The notes under the pieces were generated by a model. That model had not been told where the DNA came from, did no database searches, and saw only the letters and a program-made list of their open reading frames with translations. Both the position numbers and the translations under genes were made by a program. From Saccharomyces mikatae IFO 1815 (taxonomy: Eukaryota > Ascomycota > Saccharomycetes > Saccharomycetales > Saccharomycetaceae), in assembly GCF_947241705.1 (NCBI RefSeq), contig NC_079257.1, positions 620,001 through 684,000 on the forward strand: a stretch of DNA of 64,000 nucleotides, read 5' to 3'. This document shows, piece after piece, positions 19,900 through 29,872 of this stretch; within the stretch, counting starts at the first letter, position 1; every line of letters begins with the position of its first letter.

Positions 19900-20331
19900 A
19901 TGGCAGGTACTGGGTTATCATTATTTGTAACCGGCCTTATACTGAATTGTTTAAATTCCATTTGTCAGATTTACTTCACCATATTATATGGTGATTTGGA
20001 AGCAGATTATATTAACTCAATTGAATTGTGTAAAAGAATTAATACATTGAGCGTACCAGAGGAAATTTTACACGGTTTAATTTCTTTATTATTTCTTTTC
20101 AATGGATATTGGTTCATTTTTCTTCTAAACTCCCCCGTTCTAGCATATAACGCTAGTAAAGTCTACAGGAAGACATATTTATTGGATGCTACTGATATTT
20201 TCAGAATACTGAGTAAATGCAAAATTGAATGTTTTTTAAAGCTGGGGTTCTACCTTTTCATCTTTTTTCTTTATTTCTATATGATGGTCACAGCATTACT
20301 TGAAAACGATGCAAACTTGATAGGTTATTAG
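19900..20331 (+). CDS. ERV15: Erv15, cornichon-family COPII cargo receptor
   Basis: This 143-residue integral membrane protein belongs to the cornichon/Erv14 family, which loads transmembrane cargo into COPII vesicles at the ER. Erv15 is the sporulation-related paralogue of Erv14. Hydrophobic spans lie at about 4-25, 55-80 and 110-132. The family block YGDLEADYINSIELCKRIN follows span 1, and NGYWFIFLLNSPVLAYNASKVY and LLDATDIFR follow later. I start at the ATG at 19900, giving MAGTGLSLF; the frame could open two codons earlier only at a GTG. S. cerevisiae Erv15 has 142 residues. Confidence 0.95.
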   Translation: MAGTGLSLFVTGLILNCLNSICQIYFTILYGDLEADYINSIELCKRINTLSVPEEILHGLISLLFLFNGYWFIFLLNSPVLAYNASKVYRKTYLLDATDIFRILSKCKIECFLKLGFYLFIFFLYFYMMVTALLENDANLIGY

Positions 20332-20453
20332 CGTCAATAAAAAGAAAAAAAATCAATAGTACATATCTATAAAGTACGTCTATCATATAAAATTATCTTA
20401 TAATACAACTTTCTTTTGTGGAAGCGAACATAATTTCCTGTTTAGTAATTTTT

Positions 20454-21428
20454 CTATAGACTTGGCTGTAATTCGTTCGAGAGTTTTTCGTTTATTCTAT
20501 AAATTCTTTTAAGAAGTCCATCATATGGGTCCATTAAGTCGGCAAAATGTGTAATATCCAAAATATTTGAGTCATCCCGTATCGAATCGTCGTCTATATC
20601 TTGGTTCATGATGTTGCCACTAGCCTGATGTTTACCTAATAAGGCAGATGTCAAATCATTCAACCCTTTATTCAGTTTCACCTTATCGTTCAACGTAGAT
20701 TGTTCATTTTGTAAATCATGCCAATCTTTACCGGCTTTCAGTTCTTGAATTTCATTCCGTACCGATATTATCTGCTGATTCAGATCTTCCCTTCGAGCAA
20801 GCACATGCTTTAATTGGTAACAAAGTTCATTATTCGATACATTAATGTCCAATATGTCCTTCAAATCCCTAGTCATTTGATCTGATATCGTTTGAAAGAG
20901 CCGCAGATCTAATTTGTATAATAGCTTTCTAAATTGATCATCATCACTTTTATTAAAATCCTTCAAAGCCTGTGGAATTAAATCGTTCTCAAACAAATTT
21001 ATAAACAAGGAAGACAGAACATCAATCGTAGTTACTGAAGTAATAGAAGACGATAACTGTCTGATAGGTATATCATCGAATTTATACCGAGTCGTGAGCT
21101 CTTCATCATTTCTCACATTTTGCGGCTGCTTATTAGAGGAACTCTCGTCTCCAGAGTCAACCATGGGGTAGTCTTCTATTTCCACGGGATGATATTCATG
21201 TTCGTAGCGATCCTGTGCATCCATATTACCAGAATCGCTGGGAGGTTCAAACGAATTTGCACGTTTTGGTGAAGACAACATTGGATGAACAGGTGATTGA
21301 ACGGGTGAATTATCCTCCGCGTGAAGCGCATTTGGGGTTCTAAAGACAATAATGTCATCATTTATGTCATCTGTCTTCCTTGAATGGCTACCCCTCAGCC
21401 TAAAAGCTAATTTAGTGTCTCTATCCAT
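20454..21428 (-). CDS. AME1: Ame1, inner kinetochore COMA complex subunit (CENP-U)
   Basis: This 324-residue protein has the same length as S. cerevisiae Ame1. With Okp1, Ctf19 and Mcm21 it forms the COMA complex of the constitutive centromere network. The extreme N-terminus ([14 protein letters not shown]) is the conserved basic motif known to dock the Mtw1/MIND complex. An acidic, disordered stretch follows to about residue 110. The second half is helical coiled coil (residues about 180-260, with [24 protein letters not shown]), which pairs with Okp1. It is divergent to NGR1 across a 728 bp spacer. Confidence 0.96.
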   Translation of the reverse strand: MDRDTKLAFRLRGSHSRKTDDINDDIIVFRTPNALHAEDNSPVQSPVHPMLSSPKRANSFEPPSDSGNMDAQDRYEHEYHPVEIEDYPMVDSGDESSSNKQPQNVRNDEELTTRYKFDDIPIRQLSSSITSVTTIDVLSSLFINLFENDLIPQALKDFNKSDDDQFRKLLYKLDLRLFQTISDQMTRDLKDILDINVSNNELCYQLKHVLARREDLNQQIISVRNEIQELKAGKDWHDLQNEQSTLNDKVKLNKGLNDLTSALLGKHQASGNIMNQDIDDDSIRDDSNILDITHFADLMDPYDGLLKRIYRINEKLSNELQPSL

Positions 21429-22156
21429 TCTCGTTTTATCTTATACAAACCCTCCACGTAATTAAAACTATAGAGGACGACACAGGTCACGTAAGGGATA
21501 CAACCAGCTACTTTCCCCACTACTATGATGTTTTCTTTGGTCCAGTGGCTAGTTAAGTTACTTACTATCTATCCAACTGTTCCCTTCCCAACTTTTGATA
21601 ACTATTTGACTATTACGTACAACACGATGAATATTATTTTGCTGGCTCCAAACGGCTGTGAAGGGGCGATAGTGCCGTTCCAAAAAAATGTTCCCCAAAC
21701 TTGTATTCAAGACCAAATCTTAATGAAACCTACAATTCCTCACGTTCGCACACTTCACCAAAAGTGAAAATAAGCATATTTGTAGTCTAATTTGTTGCCA
21801 TAATCTGATCTTTTTTTGCACAAATATACAAAGACACAAGAAAAGGAATATCCGTTCTTATTCCTTATTTTTTCCTAGAATATTTGTCATTTTGCAGAAA
21901 ACCATCTGCGTATTATATCCCAGTGCCCACCATTCTAATTTTTCGTGATTGAATTCGTTATATTGTTATCCATTGTAATTGCAATTTTTCCAGTTAATTT
22001 TTTGATATTCTATTTCTGTTTCAACAATTAAAAAAGGAGGTTTTTTTCTTTCCTTTCGTTCTGATTTACATTATTTTACTGTTAGTGGACCTTTTAATAT
22101 TTAAAGCTTCTTTCATACCCTTTGTCATTGTTTCTTGATCTAAAAATACTCAAGTG
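21429..22156. other. Divergent AME1/NGR1 spacer
   Basis: This 728 bp region serves AME1 leftwards and NGR1 rightwards. The NGR1-proximal half is T-rich and pyrimidine-rich, consistent with a long 5' leader. An 80-codon frame at 21525-21767 has no recognisable product. I see no confident factor site. Confidence 0.45.
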
Positions 22157-24205
22157 ATGTCCAATGCTATTAACGTCTCCCAAAGACAGGATAATCCATA
22201 TATTATTCCATTACCCCCTTCGTCTACTGTGGAGACTTCTTCTGAACCTCCAAGAACATTATGGATGGGTGATCTAGATCCGTCTTTTGATGAAGCGACT
22301 ATCGAGGAGATTTGGTCAAAGTTGAACAAAAAAGTTATTGTTAAACTAATAAGAGCCAAGAAGAATTTATTGATTCCTTGCAGTTCCACTTCAAGTAACA
22401 ACAACAATACGAGCGAGGAGAATGGTGAAAACCAACAATTTACATCAAATAGCACTGAACAGCTAGATAATTCTCAAATGATCAATATCAATGGAATCTC
22501 CTTTATTGACCCTTCAACTACTCAACTACATCATGCTGGATACTGCTTTGTCGAGTTTGAAACGCAAACGGATGCTCAATTTGCTCTGTCATTAAATGCT
22601 ACTCCTTTGCCTAATTTTTATTCTCCAACAACAAACTCTCAAACGAATCCAACATTCAAAAGGACCTTCAGATTGAACTGGGCGTCAGGTGCTACTTTGC
22701 AAAGTTCTATACCATCTACTCCAGAATTCTCTTTATTTGTTGGCGACCTCTCCCCAACAGCTACTGAAGCTGATTTATTATCTCTTTTTCAAACAAGATT
22801 CAAATCGGTAAAAACGGTTCGTGTAATGACAGATCCTTTGACAGGATCATCTCGCTGCTTTGGATTTGTCAGATTCGGAAATGAAGACGAACGTCGTAGG
22901 GCTTTAATTGAGATGAGCGGGAAATGGTTTCAAGGAAGGGCTTTAAGAGTCGCTTATGCCACACCAAGAAATAATATGATGTTGCAGCTACAAGAACAGC
23001 AGCAACAGCAGCAACAATTGCATCAAAATCAGCAGCAACAAGACCAAGAGGACAGCCATGACCCACTGTTGATTAAGACTGCCAATACCATTATTCAGAG
23101 CAATAGTAATATGCTTCCTCTGAATGCTCTACAGAACGTACATTCAGTCCATTTGAATGAGAGCAGTAATTCAAATATGCGTCAAAATGAGTCCTTACCT
23201 TCAAACACCTTTAATACTGATCCAACTAATACTACTGTATTTGTTGGCGGTCTAGGACCAAAAACTACTGAGTTTCAATTGCGCTCATTATTCAAACCGT
23301 TTGGGCCTATTTTAAATGTCAGAATCCCAAATGGTAAAAACTGTGGGTTTGTTAAATTTGAGAAAAGAATCGATGCCGAAGCCTCAATTCAAGGCCTGCA
23401 AGGCTTCATTGTTGGTGGCAGTCCGATAAGATTATCCTGGGGGCGTCCCTCCAGTTCAAGTGCTAAAGCAGCTCCGAACATTATGGGGCCAGGCCAATAT
23501 TTGCCATCGAACGGAGTGAGAGCACCATCTGCAGCTTCTACTGTCGATAATTCCAAACAAATCCTTGAACAATATGTGGAGGATAAGAGGCGACTCTTTC
23601 TACAACAGCAGCAACAGCAGCAGGATGGTAACTATTCTGTGGAGCATCTGGCACACAACAATTACTTCAATTACAACAATTACGAGGGTCACGGTAACAA
23701 GAATGGCAACCATGTCGGTATAGTAAATCCGCAAAGATCTAATGTCCCATATATACAAGAGGACAGTGCGCTGTATCCACACCAATATTCAAGCCCATCA
23801 TATTCACTTCGTCCTATGGGTAGCCAACTCTCTAATGCTAATAATAACGTATCGCAATTTGGGAACGCAATGACAATGCCTATGCACCCATTCAATGGCA
23901 ACAACAATAAAGTGGCTACAAACATGAATATGAACTCAAACATGAATATGAACTCAAACATGAATATGAACTCAAACATGAATATGAACTCAAACATGAA
24001 CATGAACATGAATTCTAACATGAATATGAACTCAAATCCAACAGCATATGGAATGGGAAACAGTACAAATATGTATGGCTTGTCCAAGATGATGGCTCCT
24101 TCTTTAAATTTATCTTCAAATATCAATAACACGAGATCGAACACTATCAACAAGCATCCTAACAGGAACAACATTCCGCCAATTCACCCATCTCTTCTCC
24201 ATTGA
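22157..24205 (+). CDS. NGR1: Ngr1 (Rbp1), three-RRM negative growth regulator
   Basis: This 682-residue RNA-binding protein of the TIA-1/Nam8 type is linked in S. cerevisiae to decay of POR1 mRNA and to slow growth. RRM1 starts near 35 (RTLWMGDLDPSFD) and is interrupted by a Ser/Asn-rich insert before GYCFVEFET. RRM2 starts near 191 (FSLFVGDLSP, RCFGFVRF), and RRM3 near 358 (TTVFVGGLGP, CGFVKFEKR). A Gln-rich run (about 276-297) lies between RRM2 and RRM3, and the C-terminus is rich in Asn, Met and Gln. The ATG at 22157 is preceded by an in-frame GTG that I do not use. S. cerevisiae has 672 residues; the difference lies mostly in repeats. Confidence 0.97.
   Translation: MSNAINVSQRQDNPYIIPLPPSSTVETSSEPPRTLWMGDLDPSFDEATIEEIWSKLNKKVIVKLIRAKKNLLIPCSSTSSNNNNTSEENGENQQFTSNSTEQLDNSQMININGISFIDPSTTQLHHAGYCFVEFETQTDAQFALSLNATPLPNFYSPTTNSQTNPTFKRTFRLNWASGATLQSSIPSTPEFSLFVGDLSPTATEADLLSLFQTRFKSVKTVRVMTDPLTGSSRCFGFVRFGNEDERRRALIEMSGKWFQGRALRVAYATPRNNMMLQLQEQQQQQQQLHQNQQQQDQEDSHDPLLIKTANTIIQSNSNMLPLNALQNVHSVHLNESSNSNMRQNESLPSNTFNTDPTNTTVFVGGLGPKTTEFQLRSLFKPFGPILNVRIPNGKNCGFVKFEKRIDAEASIQGLQGFIVGGSPIRLSWGRPSSSSAKAAPNIMGPGQYLPSNGVRAPSAASTVDNSKQILEQYVEDKRRLFLQQQQQQQDGNYSVEHLAHNNYFNYNNYEGHGNKNGNHVGIVNPQRSNVPYIQEDSALYPHQYSSPSYSLRPMGSQLSNANNNVSQFGNAMTMPMHPFNGNNNKVATNMNMNSNMNMNSNMNMNSNMNMNSNMNMNMNSNMNMNSNPTAYGMGNSTNMYGLSKMMAPSLNLSSNINNTRSNTINKHPNRNNIPPIHPSLLH
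23921..24035 (+). repeat. 18 bp tandem repeat encoding Asn-Met-Asn hexapeptides in NGR1
   Basis: The unit AACATGAATATGAACTCA recurs four times in direct succession, then twice more with a short AACATG expansion and one variant between. The array encodes NMNMNS units in the C-terminal low-complexity tail. Because 18 is divisible by three, copy number can change without breaking the frame. The repeat also opens an antisense frame that I reject as a gene. Confidence 0.95.
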
Positions 24206-24656
24206 GTATAAGAGCCAAAAAAAAATCCTCGTTTCCATTTTTTTTCTGGATTTCTACGTTCTTATCTTTCTTCAACCAAAGACATTTGAGTAACAACCTT
24301 ATTGATTACCTATCTATAGTTCTAATCAAGTATGTTTTTTTCTATCTACCTACCTATCTATCTATCTATCTCAGTACATTTATTTTCTCAAACAGTTTGC
24401 GTTTAAGCATAATTATTAGAGGTTTATACGCAAGTAAAGGCATCATAATTTCACGTGCTAGTTATAATGACCGTGTTAACGGAGAAAAATGTGAAAATCG
24501 CTAGAAAGTCCGATGACTACGGGCTTTAGAGTGTAAGCGATGAACGTGTACACCTACCTATATATACTTCAATAAAAGGCCATACAAGATCATTTCTATA
24601 CACATTAACTCATGGAGTACGTAAATGGAAAACAATAGTACAGCAGGTAAAAAATA
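24206..24656. promoter_or_regulatory. MET8 promoter and leader
   Basis: This 451 bp spacer holds a TCTA microsatellite (about 24341-24371). A TCACGTG motif at 24451-24457 matches the Cbf1 site used by the Cbf1-Met4-Met28 sulfur activator. A TATATATAC box lies near 24559. Two overlapping upstream ORFs lie just before MET8: ATG at 24612 to TAG at 24638 (8 codons), and ATG at 24625 to TAA at 24657 (10 codons), whose stop overlaps the MET8 ATG. MET8 is a sulfur-assimilation gene, so the Cbf1 site fits. Confidence 0.6.
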
Positions 24657-25481
24657 ATGGTGAAATCGTTGCAGCTAGCCCATCAATTGAAAGATAAGAG
24701 AATTCTACTAATCGGTGGCGGAGAAGTCGGCTTGACAAGACTATACAAACTGTTGCCTACTGGTTGTAAGCTGACCTTAGTGTCCCCCAACCTACATGGT
24801 GCCATTATTCCAAAATTTGGGAAATTCATTGAAAACGAGAGTCATCCCGAATACAGAGAGGACGGTAAACGCATTGTTAATCGCAACTGGGATTCCTCAA
24901 AAAATGAAATTTATGAGTACATATGCGATGAATTCAAAGACGAATACCTTGACTTAGATGATGGGAACGACGCCTGGCACATAATACTGACCTGCATACC
25001 GGATCATCCTGAAAGTGCCAGAATATACCACCTATGCAAGGAGAAGTTCGGCAAGCAGCAACTGGTTAACGTAGCAGACAAACCCGAACTTTGCGACTTT
25101 TATTTTGGTGCCAATCTTGAGGTAGGTGACCGCCTGCAAATCTTAATCTCAACCAATGGTCTTTCTCCACGTTTTGGTGCTCTGGTAAGAGACGAAATCC
25201 GTAACATGTTCACAAAAATGGGGGATTTGGCACTAGAGGATGCTGTCGTCAAACTTGGTGAGTTGAGAAGAGGTATTAGGATGCTGGCGCCAGACGATAA
25301 AGATGTCAAGTACCGCATGGACTGGGTCAAACGCTGCACAGACCTCTTCGGCATTCAGTACTGCCACAGAATCAATGTGGAACGCCTTCTAGATCTCTTT
25401 AAGACCATGTTTCAAGACCAGAACTGCTCGTTGCAGTTCCCTCCCAAAGGACAGATGCTGAGCGAGTACTGCTCGTCTTGA
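24657..25481 (+). CDS. MET8: Met8, bifunctional dehydrogenase and ferrochelatase for siroheme
   Basis: This 274-residue protein has the same length as S. cerevisiae Met8. It carries out the last two steps of siroheme synthesis: NAD-dependent oxidation of precorrin-2 to sirohydrochlorin, then iron insertion. Siroheme is the cofactor of sulfite reductase. The N-terminal Rossmann fold shows LLIGGGEVGLTRLYKLL (about 17-33). Asp141, in VNVADKPELCDFYFGA, is the residue known to be needed for both activities. The segment ISTNGLSPRFGALVRDEIR is the family's central helix block. Confidence 0.97.
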   Translation: MVKSLQLAHQLKDKRILLIGGGEVGLTRLYKLLPTGCKLTLVSPNLHGAIIPKFGKFIENESHPEYREDGKRIVNRNWDSSKNEIYEYICDEFKDEYLDLDDGNDAWHIILTCIPDHPESARIYHLCKEKFGKQQLVNVADKPELCDFYFGANLEVGDRLQILISTNGLSPRFGALVRDEIRNMFTKMGDLALEDAVVKLGELRRGIRMLAPDDKDVKYRMDWVKRCTDLFGIQYCHRINVERLLDLFKTMFQDQNCSLQFPPKGQMLSEYCSS

Positions 25482-25708
25482 GCGACAGGGCCTCCTCTTT
25501 TAAGGGGCGCGTCTTTTCTATTGTGTAGACAAAATCTAGTGAAATTTTGTATATAATTCGCATGTATAGGGGTTGGGAAACGAATAGTTATTTCTTTCTA
25601 TTCAGATCAGGTTTTCCTTTTACTTGGCAAGGCAAGATCAGGCACACAACCCAACCACAATAACTGTAAACACTTATAGAACAACTACTGTTTCTTCCTG
25701 CGCAAAAC

Positions 25709-27298
25709 ATGGCTTCTGCATCGAACACCTTCCCTCCAAGCCAGAACAATTCCTCCAACAACCTTCCAACGTCTAGACATGCGTCCATTGTGGAGATGTT
25801 ATCTACTCCTCCATTGATTCCTCACGTCCAAGTGAATGAAGCAGACGATAAAGAACAGGCAGAAGAGCTCACGCCGCTAGGTGTAGCTGCAGTAGCAGCT
25901 ACACCTAGCACAGGTGCGGCAGCTACGCCTGCCCCCTTGCGCGAGGACAAATTTCAATTCAAACTATCAGCTGTTCCTATGACACAGACTCCGTCGCAAT
26001 GCCTGTCGTGTGTCCATGCCCAAAAATGGCAACACATCCCTCTTTCGCAATTGATAGAACAAAATAAGCTTATTTTCGTTCCAGGCTCTATATCGGTAGA
26101 GGAGGCATTTAACACTTTGATTAAGTACCATCTAAACTCCATTCCCGTGGAGTCCTTTCCTGGAGACATGAACTGTTTTACATTTGACTATAATGACCTT
26201 AATTCGTATCTTTTGTTGGTCTTGAATAAAATAACAGTCAGCAACAAACAGCTCACTTCAGATTGCCAGAATGGTAAGCCTGTACCAGTCGGCGAAATGG
26301 TGAAGTTAACTCCCAAGAATCCTTTTTATAAACTGCCAGAGAATGAGAGTTTATCCACGGTGATGGGGATTCTTGGTTCAGGTGTACATCGTGTAGCCAT
26401 AACGAACGAAGAGATGACCAAGGTTAAAGGTATCCTGTCTCAACGTCGTTTAATAAAATATCTTTGGGATAATGCTAGATCGTTTGCAAGTCTAGAACCC
26501 TTATTAAACTCTTCGCTACAAGATTTACACATCGGTGTTCTCAACATCCAATCTAAGCCAACTTCAAGGCAGTCTAGAGTCATCTCCATTCAAGGCGAAG
26601 AACCATTGATCATGGGCCTTTATAAAATGCATGTGGAAAGAATTTCTTCCATTGCAGTCATCGACAAGCAAGGTAACTTGTTAGGTAACATATCGGTAAC
26701 AGACGTAAAACACGTTACAAGAACTTCCCAGTATCCCTTATTACACAAGACATGTCGTCATTTTATTTCTGTCATCTTAAATTCTAGAGGTCTAGAAACA
26801 GGTAAGGATTCTTTTCCTATTTTCCATGTATACCCTAGTAGTTCATTAGCAAGGACTCTTGCTAAATTGGTTGCAACAAAGTCTCATAGATTATGGATCG
26901 TGCAACCGCCAGAGTCGTCCAATTCTACGTCGTCCACCAACTTAACTGCTTCTAACACTGTAGCCAATGCAGCCTCTGCCACCGCCCAATCATCAGCGAA
27001 TGGTACCGCCTCGATGTCAAAGTCATCCTCTTCAACATCCCTTAACTCTCATTCCCCATTGATGACGGCAATGGAAGACCCACCATCTCCACGTTCCTCA
27101 GCCATTGCAATTCCCCCACCAAGTCCCGCTTCTTCCACGAACACACCAAACCTGTTTGAAAAAGAGTATAGAACGGGTAAATTGATCGGTGTGGTTTCAT
27201 TGACAGACATCATCAACTTACTAGCAAGGAAACAAACAGGAAATAAGGAAGTTGATCCTCAATCCGCAAGAAGACAGAGAGGTAGCATCGCTATGTGA
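25709..27298 (+). CDS. SDS24: Sds24, CBS-domain protein involved in cell separation and endocytosis
   Basis: This 529-residue protein is close to S. cerevisiae Sds24 (527) and its paralogue Sds23, homologues of fission yeast Sds23, which binds AMP and modulates PP2A-type phosphatases. The N-terminus is Ser/Asn/Ala-rich and disordered. CBS-type segments include KLIFVPGSISVEEAFNTLIKYHLNSIPV (about 115), ESLSTVMGILGSGVHRVAITNEE (about 215), GEEPLIMGLYKMHVERISSIAVIDKQGNL split across about 295-330, and a fourth near 370-400. That last one is interrupted by a Ser/Thr/Ala insert (about 407-480) before IGVVSLTDIINLLAR. A perfect hairpin lies within its 5' coding part. Confidence 0.94.
   Translation: MASASNTFPPSQNNSSNNLPTSRHASIVEMLSTPPLIPHVQVNEADDKEQAEELTPLGVAAVAATPSTGAAATPAPLREDKFQFKLSAVPMTQTPSQCLSCVHAQKWQHIPLSQLIEQNKLIFVPGSISVEEAFNTLIKYHLNSIPVESFPGDMNCFTFDYNDLNSYLLLVLNKITVSNKQLTSDCQNGKPVPVGEMVKLTPKNPFYKLPENESLSTVMGILGSGVHRVAITNEEMTKVKGILSQRRLIKYLWDNARSFASLEPLLNSSLQDLHIGVLNIQSKPTSRQSRVISIQGEEPLIMGLYKMHVERISSIAVIDKQGNLLGNISVTDVKHVTRTSQYPLLHKTCRHFISVILNSRGLETGKDSFPIFHVYPSSSLARTLAKLVATKSHRLWIVQPPESSNSTSSTNLTASNTVANAASATAQSSANGTASMSKSSSSTSLNSHSPLMTAMEDPPSPRSSAIAIPPPSPASSTNTPNLFEKEYRTGKLIGVVSLTDIINLLARKQTGNKEVDPQSARRQRGSIAM
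25876..25909. repeat. Perfect 15 bp inverted repeat within SDS24
   Basis: The arms GCTAGGTGTAGCTGC (25876-25890) and GCAGCTACACCTAGC (25895-25909) are exact reverse complements with a 4-base loop AGTA. The element encodes part of an Ala-rich low-complexity stretch (LGVAAVAATPS). It could form a strong mRNA hairpin or cruciform. Confidence 0.95.
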
Positions 27299-27646
27299 GA
27301 ATTGTAACTTTACCTTTTCCTAGTGCTTTTTTCCCGGATTTTTTCATTATGACTGACGAAGAGAAAATATTGTTTGTTTATATACTATAAGTATTATGAC
27401 GACATTTATGTGTATATAGTTTTTTGAGAACATTTCTATATTATATTCTGTATATTCAACTCTTCCATTATTAATTCTTCAATTGTTCGCGGGTGTACGC
27501 CGTTTTTGTCTGGAATTTCAAGCTGAATACGCTAACCGAATGTACATACATACACAAAGCAGAGTAGATGTACAGAAAGAGGCACCATTGATCCCTTTGG
27601 CAACGAACAAAAGAAGCGAGGCTGATTATATCATAAGCAACTAATA
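27299..27646. other. SDS24-HPC2 spacer
   Basis: This 348 bp region holds the SDS24 terminator and the HPC2 promoter. A short TACA/ATAC-rich stretch lies near 27540-27560. I see no confident factor site or extra gene. Confidence 0.45.
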
Positions 27647-29608
27647 ATGGACCAAAAAGGTATGTGCAAACTTCTCAATCATCCGCTCTTCTTTGGGTTT
27701 TCTTAACATATTTAACTAACAAGCAAGCTTATATTAGTTACTGGCATTGATAACTTTCACAGTGACGAGGAACCGTTAATGTCAAGTGGAGAATCACAAA
27801 TACAACCGGATACCAAAGTTCAAGTTTTGAATATCGATAATAACAGTGTTAAGAAGGGAACTGAAGGTGATTCTGAAGATCTTTTAAGTAGAATTTCAAA
27901 CAAGAAAACGAACCGGAAAATACCAAACATCGCAGAAGAATTAGCAAAAAACAGGAACTACGTCAAAGGTGCCTCTCCCTCCCCCATTATTGTTTCTTCT
28001 TCTTCTCCTTCAGCTTCTCAATCTGGACCCCCTTCCTCTTCGACGAACTCGATAGGAGTACCAACAAATAGATTTAGTAATAATGCTGCAGAATTGTGCC
28101 AGCATCCACAAAACCCTGCAATATCTGCTAATAAAACGAACATAGAGGAAACAAGACTAAATGATAAAATCATGGACAACAGAAATGCTCCAGAAAGAGG
28201 AACATCTTCTTTCGCTGCTAGTCAACTTAAAATATCATCTTTATTAACTATATCTTCCAATGATAATAGCGCAACTTCACACATAAACGATGTCAGTGCC
28301 AAAAAAAAAACCAACGCCTCTACCACTACTAATATTCCACTAGCCTTCACAGATTCCAATATGGATGCAAACAATGTTGAATCTCTAATAAAAACTCCGA
28401 ACTCTCCTAGGAATAAATCATTAACCCCTAAAGTTATTTTGCCCACACAGAATATGGACGGCACTCTTGTAAAGGACCCTCATCTAGGCGATAATACCCC
28501 AGGTGTTCTTATAGCAAAAACTAGCTCTCCTGTAAATTTAGATGTTGAAGGCATTGCACAGCCTCTGGCAAAATTCAACAAGTCCAGTCATTCTTTCAAA
28601 GCTGCTTTAGCAAAAGCTCCAGTGGAAAAAGTTTCTTTGAAACGTAGTAATAGCTCGATTGGAAACTGTGATTCTAGTATTAACCCCAGCAAAAAGCCTG
28701 CACCAGAAAGAGCTAAGAAATCAAATTCAGTTTCAGCTATACTACCAAAGCCAGTGAGCAGAGCATCAAAAAAGACTACCAGTAACAATAATGACTCTAA
28801 TAGGAAGAAAAATTCCTCGAACAAAAGTGCATCGACTACTAAGAAAGAATCAAGTACCAGCTCCAAAGCAAGTACCATTAAAAAGGAAAATAATTCTTTA
28901 GCTTGTCTCAAAACCACTGAGAAAGAAAAGGACAAAGATGGAAATGGCACGGATGCTAAGAACTCTACCGCCAGCTCTAGGAAGGACGCAACTTCGAAAT
29001 CGCCAAGAAAGCTAATACCTGCACCGACGGTTAATCCACCCAAAATTATACAAACAGCTCAAACTAAAGCAAAAGAACCCTCAATATTAGTCGATATTCC
29101 ATTGTACCAAGCTGATTCAAATGATTACTTGGATGAAAACGGTCAGATCATTTTCAATCTATCAACTCTAATAAAAGAGAAATATCACCCAAAAAACAAA
29201 GAGCTAGCGCAATTGAAGGACTCTAAGAGAAATCTACTAACACAATTATCAGATCATTCTAATGCAACACTAGAGAAGGAGAAATATGAAGAAGGTGAAG
29301 TTATAGAACTTGATGATGACGAGGATATGGAAGAAGATGAAGGTGAATTAGACACGGAAACCAATGCTACAACTGCCACCACGTCTCCAAAGAAAAAATC
29401 GCATCCTATGAAAGGTAAAAATTTAATAGGTAAATATGACGTTGAAGATCCGTTCATCGATGATTCAGAGCTATTATGGGAGGAACAACGTGCTGCAACC
29501 AAAGATGGTTTTTTTGTGTACTTTGGTCCATTAATCGAAAAAGGACATTATGCAAGTTTAGAGCGTGCAAATGGTACCATGAAAAGAGGCGGTGTTAAGA
29601 ATAAGTAA
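27647..29608 (+). CDS. HPC2: Hpc2, HIR histone-chaperone complex subunit (spliced)
   Basis: The coding sequence is join(27647..27659, 27738..29608), giving 627 residues. Exon 1 is only 13 nt (MDQK plus one base). The intron is 78 bp with donor GTATGT, branch AACTAAC at 27714-27720 and acceptor TAG at 27737. Splicing restores the frame through VTGIDNFHSDEEPLMSS into the long exon. Hpc2 is part of the Hir1-Hir2-Hir3 complex, which deposits H3-H4 and represses histone genes. The conserved C-terminal Hpc2/ubinuclein domain runs from KEPSILVDIPLYQ to the end, with KKYDVEDPFIDD-like GKYDVEDPFIDDSEL. The N-terminal two-thirds are Ser/Lys/Asn-rich. S. cerevisiae has 625 residues. Confidence 0.95.
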
Positions 29609-29872
29609 GGGTTTTGATTAAATCTTGACTAATATCCCTTCAGGAAATAAAAAATAAAGTAAAATGTGACTATAATTAATATAATATAATGTGGCTATAT
29701 GGATATTTTGACCTAGTATTTTTTTCTTTATGCATTTATGTCCTTATCCATAATGTGATCCCAAGACAAAAGATAACTCTCGCTTTGGAGATTCTATATA
29801 GAGTTGTATATAAAAATCGGAAAAAAAAAATAACATCTTATATATCTAGGTAGAGAAAGAAAGGAAAGAAGG

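Noticed and set aside
23689-24174. 161-codon minus-strand frame in NGR1
   Set aside because: It is produced by the antisense of the 18 bp repeat (Phe/Met/Glu-rich) and has no family.
24331-24371. TCTA short tandem repeat considered as a CRISPR-like or regulatory array
   Set aside because: It is a simple tetranucleotide microsatellite with no spacers.
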